A stretch of 64,000 nt of DNA from Quillaja saponaria (lineage: Eukaryota; Streptophyta; Magnoliopsida; Fabales; Quillajaceae), in assembly GCA_029379385.1 (NCBI GenBank), contig CM055613.1:19362001-19426000 (forward strand), written 5' to 3'. Positions within the stretch are counted from its first letter, which is position 1. Each line of letters begins with the position of its first letter. Below are positions 12,231-23,308 of this stretch, piece by piece. The translations under genes and the position numbers were made by a program. Under the pieces are notes generated by a model that searched no databases, was not told the DNA's origin, and worked only from the letters and a program-made list of their open reading frames with translations.

Positions 12231-13356
12231 CATAAATTCTGTGTAAGAGAATCCAGTATTTTCTTAAGTAATTAATCTTATTCATCTAATTATTAGTGAG
12301 CTTACTTAACCAATAGATTATTGGCAGCAGCGTCATTCATTTTGGAGAACCACAATCCCCACAAAAACAGAGCCTCAGTTACTCTTCTTCGCCATTGGCA
12401 GGGTGATGATCAAGAAGTTCTTACTAGAGTTTGGTTCATTTTATATTTTATTTTATTCTTATGGAGCTGAAGGTTGGTATCAAATCATTAATTTAATCGA
12501 AATGAGATTGATGATCGGACCAAATGATGTCATAAATATACTTAATTATATTTTTTAAATACTATAAATATTATATAAAATTTTATATTAATTATAAATA
12601 TTAAATAAAAAATAAAAAAATCACATCACAAATAATTAAATATAATTATTAATAATTAATATTACAACTAATTGATTTATTTTGCATTACAAAATTTAAG
12701 TTTCAAAATATGCATCAAAATAATAAAGACAACATTAATATAAATTATAATTGCTTAGCTAATTTTTAATATAAAATACAAATATTTTATTAATCTCCAA
12801 TAGAAATAATAATATTTTTTTTAAAAATCAATTCAATCCTATCAACTAGACAATAATTCTCCCAATTCTTCTAGTTTTTATCAATTTTGACTAGTTCACC
12901 ATCAAAATTATTATTTAATTTAACTCGATCTGATTTGTCACTCGAGTAATGATCTAATCAATCTGACCAACTAGACCGGTCTAATTTTTAATACATTGGT
13001 TGGTATAATGTGCTGCTACTGATTTTGGACTGCCAAAAGTAGAAGAAAAGAAAGAATATTAAGAGGTATCTGACAAAATATCAAAATCCTTGCGTACCAG
13101 AACACAGTAAGCACCTGGTACTAGGCACAGGACAAATTTTGAAGTACCCATGCTACCCAGGTTTTGAGTAAATGAAAACTGATGACTTTAATGAAATAGA
13201 AATTAAACTTCATTATAAAAATATTTGTAGTATGTATTACATGTTTATTTATAAACTAAATAGCTTTATGTACTGTATGTCATGTATCACCACTTTTTCC
13301 TAGATGCTGGGTTCCGTAGCGGTATAGTCATAAGTGTTTATTTGAAAATTTTACTA
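12231..13356 (+). repeat. Left long terminal inverted repeat
   Basis: Reads as the reverse complement of 23303-25098. Anchors include the segment around TGGCAGGGTGATGATCAAGA (12397-12416, partner near 24935-24955), CGGACCGGTCTA-type sequence (near 12975, partner near 24335) and TTCCGTAGCGGTATAGTCAT (13311-13332, partner near 23318-23340). About 660 bp present in the right arm is absent here, at about 13090. Confidence 0.85.
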
Positions 13357-13439
13357 TAATAAGGTTGTTTTATAAAAAAAAAAAGTTAAACATCGTTCTT
13401 TCAAAAATTAAAACTGAGAATCAGGTTGTTTTAGAATGT

Positions 13440-13800
13440 GTATCTTCAAAACACAATTTTACACTCCTATGTCATCACCTCTCAGCCAGGTGGGTGCCAA
13501 GATGTCTCTGCCAGGTCAGTAGACATCCATATGAGAAGGGGCGTGTTTAGAAGTCATAGGTCTCAAACCCTAAAGCTCCAATTGCAGCTCTCTCCCTCAC
13601 CGCAAAATGCACTTCATTTTCAAATCTCAGTCATTGCAGAGCAAAGGTTGCAGAATGAAGGTTGCTGCTGCTTTCATCTTTTCCTGCTACTTTCATCTTT
13701 AATCTTGGCTCTTTCCTTTTACCTTTTTATTTTGGAGAATGAGAGAAGCATCCGTTTTCTTTCACAGCTTGCAGAAAAAAAAATAAGGTTAGTTAAGAAA
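13440..13800 (+). promoter_or_regulatory. Probable 5' leader region of the transposase gene
   Basis: Immediately inside the left inverted repeat, the composition changes to a CT-rich leader (AAACCCTAAAGCTCC, CTCTCTCCCTCACCG near 13565-13605) typical of plant 5' untranslated exons. An intron acceptor (TTTTTAATGGAACAG) occurs at 14766-14780, just before the transposase ATG. That suggests a leader exon here and an intron of about 1 kb. No TATA box could be assigned with confidence. Confidence 0.4.
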
Positions 13801-14788
13801 TACCAATAGATGGAGTTAGTGCAATTATTCCTTGACTTTGATAGTTATGATGTTTGTGTTGTTTCTTACCAGATTCTCAGTTTCTCTCATCTTTTCTCTG
13901 TAAGTGCAATTGACATACAAGGGGTTTTACTGTTCATCATACCTTTCTCTCATGGTAATTATTTGGTATTCAGCCTTGCTTGCTCTTTTATTGTAGAATA
14001 GTTGTTTATTCTTTGAGTTAAGCATATTTGGGGGTGTTTTGATTTTTGTAGGCAAATGTAAATTTATTCTTCATTGCTGTGATTGGAAAAATTCATTGCA
14101 ATGACTGGAAGAAGAATATAATAGCTGTTTGTGATCCTAAATCAAAACCTTCTCACCAAAATCATTCCCTCTGTTTTCTCTTAGCTTCCAAACCCTTTAG
14201 ATTTGTTTTTTCAGAGCATTGCACTTATGAATAGTGTCCTTTTTACGTTTATTTTTTTTTCAGTACAATGTCACATTATTACATATAAAATGTCAACTTG
14301 CAAGCTAAGAGTATAGGAGATGAGTTAACAGTGAACAATTTTCTAAGTTTTTTTTTTTTTTTTCGTTAAAGATTGGTATAAAGCTTAATTATCTTTTTTA
14401 TTGAATCAATTATAAATTTTAATTTTGAACTTGTTAAGTAAAACGAATTAATTTTTTTTTTAAACTCGACTAATAATTTTATGAATAATTTTAAACTTAA
14501 TTATCACATCATTATTTCAGCTTAGTTCCCTTGTTGCCTAGCATGACTTTTTTTCATTGGTTTCCTTTCTATTTACTAATAATATCATAATTATTATAAT
14601 TTTTCTTATAGATAGAGAAAGATTCTTTATGTTCAAATGTAAAATTAAAATTTAGAGCATTATGCATATGATTTAAATAATCTTGATGTTGATTTAACTT
14701 CTTATTATGATATGAGATTAGCTCAATAAAATAACTTTAGTTGTGTTATACTTAATTTGTTAAAGTTTTTAATGGAACAGGATATATA

Positions 14789-17337
14789 ATGGGTGATAAT
14801 CATTCTATACGAATTTTATGTTTTATGAATGGTGAAATGAAAATGGGTGAAAATGGGGTTGAATATGATGGTCCGTCCCCCTGTTAAGTTTTTGAGGGTA
14901 TAATCGGGGATTAAGTTATGAACAGTTTCATGGCCGCTTGTGTGAAGCTTTGCATGTTGATTGCACAATAGAATGCTTGGAGATTATTTGTCGATATGGA
15001 AATGTCATGCACAATACAATTCATTACTACCCAGTTCATGTAAACGATGACGAGGATTTGGAGAATATGCTACAATTTGCCCTCGAGCAAGGGGGTTCAT
15101 ATGCTATGGAGTTGTTTTAGAAAAAAAAATATCTTCTAGAAGTGCCACCGACTTTACCAACTGAATTGAACATTTCTACTTAATTAGTTAATGAGGTTAT
15201 AATAGAAGATAGGATTTTTGAGACACAATCAATAGCAATTGAAAGTCCATCTCGTCTAATGTATCAAGTGGATAGTCAACATCATCCAATTGTCAATCCT
15301 GTCTTGATTGATCTTCACTCACGAGATCCTGTAATGATGACCCTCATGCTAGTGAATATAATCATTATGTTGCTGATGATGATCTTACCATTGATCTTGA
15401 ACATGCGGATGATCCTGAATTTACTAAAGAAAATGTGTTCAATGAATATGTTTCGGATGAGTTTTTCACCGAATTTAACATTAATGGAACAATTGCGATA
15501 GATGATGATCATGTAGCAAGAATAGAGTGGCTATTGCATGAGAATTTTTACAAGGGACAACTATTTGGCACGAAAGAGGATGTGAAAAAAACAGTCAAGT
15601 ATTGGCATATTGAGAAGCATGTGTCTTTTATAGTGGTTGGATCGTGTAAGCGGATATGGAATATCAAATGCAAGCTACATGAACAAGGATGCAAATGGAG
15701 GTTGCAAGCAGTTTATTGTAAAAGGAAAGGAGAGTTCATGATAACTCAACTAACTATCTCCGCATACATGTGTTTCTTCTTGTTTGTCACAAGATCATTA
15801 TAATCTGGACACTGGTACAATTGCTGATTTTCTTAAAAATACAATTAGAGAAGAGCCTCAGACACTAGAGTAGTGTTGCGTGGTAATATGAAAGATAAAT
15901 TTGGTTATGAGGTACATATGAAGAAGATATGGGACGCAAAAAAGAAGGCCATAGAGCTAGTTTATGGTTGTTGGGAGGAATCTTACAATCAGTTGCCTAA
16001 ATTTTTAAATGCAATACGAGCTTACCAATCCGGGAACTAAATTTGAGTGGAAGGCATTCCAAACCAATAGTCCTGGTGAGGTTATCTTCCATCGAGTATT
16101 CTGGTCATTCGGTCCGTCCATTGAGGCATTCAAACATTGCAGACCCATTATTCAGATTGATAGTACTTTTCTATATGGAAAGTACAAAAGGAAATTATTG
16201 ATCGAATGTGAGGGTTGATGGCGCCAATCATGTTATGCCACTTGCATTTGCTGTTGTGAAAGAAGAGAATAAAGATAGTTGGTCATGGTTTATCTTATAC
16301 CTACGAGTGCATGTAACTTAACGAGATAATATATGCTTGATTTCTGATTATCACATTGGCATAATAGCTGTCATTAATGATCCTAGTGTTGGTTAGACAG
16401 AACCACATGCTTGTCATCGTTTCTACTTGAGACATGTAAGCGAGTAATTTTCATACAAGTAAGAAAAATATAACAGGAAAGAGAGTGGTGATGAAAACCG
16501 GTTATCAAATACAACCTCATAAGTTTGATAGGTGTATGATGGAATTGAACAACTTGAAGTCAGATTTCGTTTCATGGTTTTCAACTTGTCCAAAAGAGCA
16601 ATGGACATTGGCACATGATGGTGGAAGGAGGTTTGGGTTTATGACCACTAACTTGGCCGAATGTTTTAATAATGTATTAAAAGGAGCTCGCCAAGTTCCT
16701 ATTACTGTTATGGTACGCTTGACATTCTATTGATGTGTTAGTTATTTTGTCAAAATTTGCACAGAGACTATTGTTGTAATACAAGAAGGACACTTGTACA
16801 CTGGAAAAGTAAATAAGAGATTAGAAGAATAGAAAAAGAGGGCAATCGGTCATAATATTATATCATTTGATCCAGTTAGAGGAACATTTGAAGTTCAAAC
16901 ACAATATCGCGATTGCGAACATGGAAAAGGTGGCAATTCGCATACAGTGGAATTGGCTAATCTTGCTTATAGCTAGTCTCAAGTTTCAATATTATCAAAT
17001 AACTTGCTCCTATGTCATAGCAGGTTGTGCAAAACATCATGTTGACTACAACCAATTTGTGGGTCATTGGTATACATTGGCCCACTAGGAACTTGTGTAT
17101 AGCCCACAATTTATGCCTATAATGAAAGATGCTAATTGGCCTAAATACAACTTTCCCCATGTGCTTCTTGATATCCATCAATTGAGAATAAGAGGTAGGC
17201 CACGATCGTCACACTTGTGTAATGAGATGGACTGGATTGAGAACCTTAGAAAACTTAGATGTGGAATTTGTAGACAAGAAGGTCATAACATAAAAAGATG
17301 TCCTAATCTTGCACAAGGACAATCTTCAAATGCTTAA
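14789..17337 (+). pseudogene. MURA-like Mutator transposase, degenerate
   Basis: Starting at ATGGGTGATAATC, the pieces follow a MuDR/MURA transposase. There is an N-terminal segment at 14938-15120 (NTIHYYPVHVNDDEDLENML), then a MuDR DNA-binding region at 15540-15760 (LFGTKEDVKKTVKYW, KCKLHEQGCKWRLQAVY). The catalytic domain has a first Asp in IIQIDSTFLYGKY (codon 16159-16161), a second in LISDYHIGI (16346-16348), a CHRF motif near 16410 and a Glu in TTNLAECFNN (16659-16661). A SWIM-like zinc region (ITCSYVIAGCAKHHVDYNQF, near 16995-17060) has Tyr where His is expected. The C-terminus has a CCHC knuckle (CGICRQEGHNIKRC, about 17258-17300). At least six stops or frame changes make it inactive. 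It would cut and rejoin element ends. Confidence 0.88.
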
Positions 17338-17342
17338 TCATT

Positions 17343-17450
17343 TTGGTAATGAGATTTACTTTACATATTATATTGGTAATATTGGTAATGAGATTTACTT
17401 TACATATTATATTGGTAATATTGGTAATGAGATTTACTTTACATATTATA
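17343..17450 (+). repeat. 39-bp tandem repeat, about 2.8 copies
   Basis: Copies start at 17343, 17382 and 17421 with the core TTGGTAATGAGATTTACTTT and are nearly identical. They lie in the 175-bp gap between the transposase stop and the PMD start. Confidence 0.9.
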
Positions 17451-17511
17451 TGTATTTTGTATTCAAAATTTGTTATAAGTATTTACTAACTGTATACTTT
17501 CATATAGTTAA

Positions 17512-20100
17512 TGGATCCATCACCATCTGATCGCTTAGTGTTATATTTACATGATAATCATCGTTCTATTCACATATGGGGTTCAGAGGTATTTTATTTA
17601 TTTTTAATTTCAATAATAATCTATGGAATTTAGATTCATTGTGGTGATTTGATGAATTTTAATTTTGAGTTAGGTTTCTACTGTGTTGACATGCCGGCAT
17701 AGAGAGACGGTTTTACATCGTGGTGATTCTATCGATACACGTATCATTCCATATGTACGTGCATCAGGTTTTTGCAGAGTTTTGAGATTGGGATTCATAT
17801 AGTTAGACTGGCATCTTATTACTGCATTAGTTGAAAGATGGAGACAAGAGAGGCATACATTTCATTTCCCTCATGGCGAGTGCACAATAACATTGCAGGA
17901 TATGGCCATCTTGTTAGGCCTACCAATTGACGGTGATGTAGTGTCTAGTAACAGCTCGAATCAATCTTGGCCAAATTTTTGTGAGAGATTACTGGGAATT
18001 ATTCCACCTTCTACAGCCATTAATGGCTCTCGTCTCAGTCTTCATTAGCTCGTGACTACTTTTCAAGTGTTGCCTCATGATGCTAATGATAATACTATTC
18101 AATTTCATGCATGTGCATTTATCATGCAACTTATTAGGGGATCTTTATTTGTTGATAAATCTCAATCTCATATGCATATGATGTTTTTATCACTGCTTGA
18201 TAATTTAGATAGGTCTGGCCATTAGAGTTGGGGTAGTGCTTGTCTTGCATGCTTGTATAGAGAGTTATGTTCGTGCCTCACACTCCACATCACAACATAT
18301 TGTTGGGGCCTTGATTTTACTTCAGTTATAGGCATTGAGTAGACTCCCATTTATTGAACCTGAACGATTGCATCCTATGCACGACGATTGGGATCTCATT
18401 GATGGGGCATATGGTTCACAATTACCACGTGGGCGTGGGCCTTTGGGTATGAGGTAGTGCAGATTTTGTCATATTTAATGATTTTTTGTCTAATGAATTG
18501 CAGATGGAGAGCTCATTTTCGTGTTACTAAGGTGTGCACACATGTCATTTCTTGGTATAGATTTAAGTTAGATCAAATGTCAACATACCAGGTTAGTACT
18601 TGTTATCTATTTTTTTATTATTCATATTTCTTATTATGATATTATGTATCTAAATATTTATATTTACATGGTTGTAGATTATTTGGATGTCATACAATGC
18701 TGAGTTGATAGCAGATCTTCCTGATTATTGTTTAGTTGGTCGTAGTATATAGGCTGCAGTAGTTCTATTGATATGCTTTCACATAATGGAGTGGCATAGG
18801 CCTAATAGAGTATTATGGCAATTTGGAATACATCAAAATATACCACTTAATGTTGAAAGTGATATTCAGTTGCATGGAATTGATCTAAGAGGTAGAGGAA
18901 ATGCCGATTGGATTATCAAACGTAGACAATTTGTCAACATATGGGATAGAAGAGAGGAGCATGTTATGCCTGGAGATCTATTTGATGGGGAATTAGATTC
19001 AATATCATCGTATATGTAGTGGTATAGTCAAATAAGTAGGAGATATTTAACTCGAAGATGCACTTTACATACAACTTTGGTAAGTAACAAATTTAATTGT
19101 TAAGTGTGGTAATCGATAATATGTTACTAATCAAGTTGTTAGTTAAACTGATATTGATAAATTTTTTTATATCACAGACTGCAGGTATACGAAGCAGGTA
19201 TACGAAGATGTCAGACATTGTCTGGAACATGTGCAGATCTATCTATTTTTCCAACTATTCATGCCACAAGCACATCTTTATTGCAGATTATTGACCAATA
19301 TGGATGTTTGGCACCTTCAAACCCTTCAGCAGCTCATGTACCATCAGCTAGTACTTCCCAAGTTCGAGTAGATGCTACAACTAGGACTTCACTAGTTGAC
19401 TTAGATGTTGAAGTTGGGCTCTCAACTCCTATTTCATGTGGTGATATACACATTCACACTACGACTTCTAGTTATGCACATTCCATGCCTACTACTTCAA
19501 GTTCAAGACCACTTATTTATGCTCCTCATACGTTAGGTCTTGCAACAACCAGTACTTCACATGTTGACTTAGATGCTGGGGTTGGACGCCCATCTCCTAC
19601 TTCATGTAATGCAATGCACCTTCCCACTACGAATTCTATTCATGTGCAATCCATACCCATTACTTCAGGCTTAGAACTATCTATTTATGCTACTCATATG
19701 TCAAGTGTTGCGACAGTCTAGGTGTTGCCGACCATAATAGATCTATATGTCTCACCTATCCCACGTACAACTTTATTTCGATTGAACTAATACACCACCT
19801 TCATTTGCAGCTAATATTCTTCCTAATGAAGTTGACATAGGTGGTAAGAATATCACACAAATTAAGACTATTACACATATTGATTCTGAATCACTTCTCC
19901 ATGTTCATGATGTTGAGGAGAGCGAAGATGATAGTGGAGGCCGTGTTGATGATGGTACAGAGTATGATGAGGATAACACTCAGCATCGTGAGAGTGTATC
20001 ACATGTTGCACAAGTTCAGAGGGGTGGACGATGGGATAATCTTCCACGTAGGAAAAATCTAACACGAAAGAGGAAAGCATGGACTTGTGGTACACACTAG
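17512..20100 (+). pseudogene. Plant mobile domain (PMD) protein, MAIN-like, with introns
   Basis: The start ATGGATCCATCACC gives MDPSPSDRLVLYLHDNHRSI, then an intron near 17589-17670. The PMD core follows: RASGFCRVLRLGFI, stop, LDWHLITALVERWRQE, TFHFPHGECTITLQDMAILL and GLPIDGDVV (17760-17945). Further pieces are WRAHFRVTKVCTHVISWYRF (18500), IIWMSYNAELIADLPDYCLV, ICFHIMEWHRPNRVLWQFGI and LHGIDLRGRGNADWIIKRRQ (18680-18935). A Ser/Thr-rich tail (19218-19721) and a basic C-terminus ending RKRKAWTCGTH (stop 20098-20100) complete the family layout. PMD proteins (annotated as protein phosphatase 7 long-form homologs, or MAIN/MAIL) act in silencing and meristem maintenance, and many copies are carried by transposons. 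Internal stops and frameshifts make this copy a pseudogene. Confidence 0.88.
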
Positions 20101-21380
20101 AGGATTGTTACTTATGGTTTTGTATAAATGAGTTATGAAACTCTTTGTTTGGATAAATTCATCAGTATGTATGTGATATGTGTGATGTTGGTACTCATTG
20201 AGTTATATTATAATATATGTTTGTCATTATAGGGAGGAAATGTTAAAAAACAAGGGAAACTCTGTCCGATTTTTTATTAATTAAAATGACAATTGAAATT
20301 CATATAAAATAACTTGGATCGGTAATGATAATTGAATATTTGACAATTTTATAATTTAATATGACAATAAGAAAATCTTAAAAAATAGGAGAGTTTCAAC
20401 TTTAAAGAACATGTTGAAATTACTTAATGTTCACAATAACAAAAAATATTTGCTTATATAAAGGGTTTGAAATCATAAGAGTTAATAACATCAAACAACC
20501 ATTTGTTATGAAAAATTCATTTCCGTTAACTCAATAAAATGCCGAGACAATATATTTTTCATTATTACAAGTATAGTGACAAGTTTTTAATAACAAATTT
20601 TAATATCAATAATATGTATTGTTTATTTAAAAAATGACATATTGATTTACGTGACTAAGTTTATTATAATACAAAATTTTCATCCTAGTAACGACATAAT
20701 GCTCAAGACAAAACGTTAATGCTAAGACAAAAAAGTACTACTCTGACATGTTATGGGAAAATCATGCATTACTTTCAACTAGTAGGAAAGGAGGAGGGTG
20801 GTGAAACTATAAAAATAAAGACATTTCTATTGAGAATCTCATTCTTGTCTCTTACTCCATTCACTATCTTAATCATTGTTCTCTTTTTGAAACCTCTTCA
20901 ATTTTTGATGGACGTAGACGTCAACAGGATCATGAAACCATAGGGCTTAAAGACATAAGAAAAATTGGATTTTGGTTTATTGTGACATGGTCTTATTTAT
21001 GTTAATGTATTTAGAAAGTTGCCGGATTACTTTATGTTAATATATTTTAGTTTTGACTCTTATGTCTATTTAGCATTTTGTGATACTATATCATTCTGGC
21101 TCTTATGAGTTTCATTGCATGTGCATATTAGTTGGCTATTTAGTTATAAGCTTTAATATTTTAAAGTTATATATTCATATAAGATACATAGGAATAATGA
21201 ATTCTTATGGCTTAAAATCTTTATTTATATAGGTTATAAGTTGTAATACTTAAATTTTTATGCAGCAGATTATTCAGTTTTGAATTACTTTTAAAGTCCT
21301 ATAACAATGTTTGAGAAACACTAAATTTGAATTTTTAGGTTCTTTTAATATTTTAATTCACTCAAAATTTTCAAAAAAAA
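20101..21380. other. AT-rich interior of the Mutator-like element
   Basis: No domain or RNA gene was recognised between the PMD stop and the palindromic cluster. The short frame at 20719-20943 has no family features. Confidence 0.5.
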
Positions 21381-21394
21381 AAAAAATTATGGTT

Positions 21395-21800
21395 GAATTT
21401 GGGTTTTCAACCCACAAATTTGAATTTCTATGTTTAACCCACAAGTTTTAAATTTAGTGGGTTCAACCCACAAATTTTGTAAAAATATCTTTTAAATTTG
21501 TGTGTGTAACCTACGAGTTTCAATTTGTGAGTTCAACCCACAAATGTTGTCAAACCCACTAGTTTTAAATTTGTGGGTTCAACCCACAAATTGTTCTCAA
21601 AAATATCTTTTAAATTTGTGTGTAACCTATGAGTTTCAATTTATAAGTTCAACCCCAAATTTTGTTTGTCAAAAATATATTCTCCGTAAAGCTGACATGG
21701 CAAATAAATTTGTGGGTTCAACCCACAAATTTTGTCAAAAATATATTCTCTCTCTGCATAGGTGGAGCTGACATGACAAGTAAATTTGTGTGTTGAGGAC
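21395..21800. repeat. Cluster of palindromic repeats
   Basis: The half-site AAATTTGTGGGTT meets its own reverse complement across a central C, so each unit is a near-perfect palindrome. Clear full units are centred near 21580 and 21719, with decayed or half units near 21405, 21445, 21465, 21535 and 21640. Copies are linked by a second repeated element (AAAAATATCTTTTAAATTTG, AAAAATATATTCTC). The palindromes could form hairpins in single-stranded DNA or RNA. Confidence 0.8.
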
Positions 21801-21896
21801 ACAAATTCATTAAAAATAAAATTTAGTATTTATTTTTCAAGGAGCTACGTTTAACTCTTTTAATTTTGAAAGAACCTTATTCTAGTGAATTTCTTT

Positions 21897-21994
21897 GTTT
21901 ATTTAGTCATGTAAACACACATGTGCAAGATTAGGACAATTGAGTATAATAATTATTATAGTTTTCATTAACATAAGAAGATGGGAATGAAAAA
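21897..21994 (+). repeat. Inner inverted repeat, left arm
   Basis: TTTAGTCATGTAAACACAC through AAGATGGGAATGAAA is repeated in reverse complement at 23205-23308. The two arms enclose the minus-strand TAD3 fragment. Confidence 0.85.
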
Positions 21995-22531
21995 GCTAAC
22001 ATTTTATCCTAATAACAACACCATATTGTCAACCAAAGAATGAGTTAATAAAGAAGTTTACCAGATTGAAGTATATTTCATATCCAGTACATAAATAAGG
22101 ACGAGTTAACACCATATGAAATATCTTATTATCAGCACTCTCATCATTGTCAAACTGAAAATAGAATAATTAGTTTTGCTGAAATATATCATCCAGCACC
22201 AAGAACCTGCGGAGAAGAAAACTTCAAGCACTATGTTCAAGTTAGACTTCATTATACACGTGACACATTTTATTTGTCTTTCCCATACTCTATCTAGTAA
22301 GATTCTTGGTAAGCTCTGGAGTTCTGTATAATTCCAACAAGTACCGAAAAGATAGTGCAAGGGTGCAAAGTTAAATATACGACTTCTTCCTTGACACTTT
22401 CTCAATGAATTTGAAACTCATCAGAGAAAGGATGTCCGGTTGATTGTTCAGTTCGGGTGATAAAAGAGTTGACCAAAAGACAAGTTACATGAAAACAACT
22501 AAAAAGGACATGTCCAAAACGTGAGCTACCC

Positions 22532-22999
22532 TTAAAGTATTTTAAAACTACTATTCATCACAGGTACTAAATCATACAGTTGGCTATCTACAGATTTATT
22601 CCCAATGTTTCCCAGATCTAGGAAAAGGCGTCTATCCCTGGCAGCAGAAGATTCAATGGCCACAATGGTAGCATGTCGTAAAGGGTGCCAATAGCATGAA
22701 CTCTGCGAATATAGTTGTTTCTCAGTCCACCGCCAAGGATATAAACAAGATACACCAGCATATGGTTCCCTGAGCTCATTAGACAAACCATTTGAAAGCA
22801 CTGTTTCATGGGCTGCTACTCTATAGGAAACGCTATCAGAACTAATGGCTTCTGGTTTCAAAAAGCAGCTGTAGTATATGCTTGTTTTGTCTTTCCAAGC
22901 ACAAATCTGATCACATGCACTTGCAATTACCTGCTTAACTGAAGGATCCACTATTACTGCAGCATAGAAGATCAGAGAAAGCAGGTTAGAGGGGACCAA
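22532..22999 (-). pseudogene. Captured fragment of TAD3 (tRNA adenosine deaminase subunit), central part
   Basis: The minus strand encodes AAVIVDPSVKQVIASACDQI, SCFLKPEAISSDS, then YWHPLRHATIVAIESSAARD. These are characteristic of plant TAD3 (ADAT3-like), the subunit that pairs with TAD2 to convert adenosine 34 to inosine in tRNA anticodons. HPLRHA (about 22671-22689) is the zinc-ligand segment. The frame ends in a divergent tail (VMNSSFKIL) with a stop, probably read-through into an intron. Only one internal exon is present, and the N-terminus and the conserved PCxxC exon start are missing here. The C-terminal exon lies on the opposite strand at 23873. Confidence 0.82.
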
Positions 23000-23204
23000 T
23001 CATTACTAATGGTAGAAAACATCACAATACTGTGTTTTCACCTTCTCTCAAACATTGAAGTTCTGTTATGAATTTAAAAAAATATCAAAGTTTCACTAGC
23101 CCAATGTTGCCTCCAGCTTCGTCTAAGGCATGTCAACACTATAAGAGGATACAAGCTATTTCTTGCAAGAAGCACGAATAATCTATCACTCTGCAAAGGT
23201 ACAT

Positions 23205-23308
23205 TTTCATTCCCATCTTCTTATGTTAATGAAAACTATAATGATTATTATAATTCAACTTTCTCAATTGTCCGTAATCTTGCGCATCTGTGTTTACATG
23301 ACTAAATA
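23205..23308 (-). repeat. Inner inverted repeat, right arm
   Basis: Reverse complement of 21897-21994 with a few differences. It abuts the inner end of the right long inverted repeat. Confidence 0.85.

Noticed and set aside
22106..22405. 99-codon minus-strand frame downstream of the TAD3 fragment
   Set aside because: It does not contain the expected next TAD3 exon and looks like read-through of intron or untranslated DNA.
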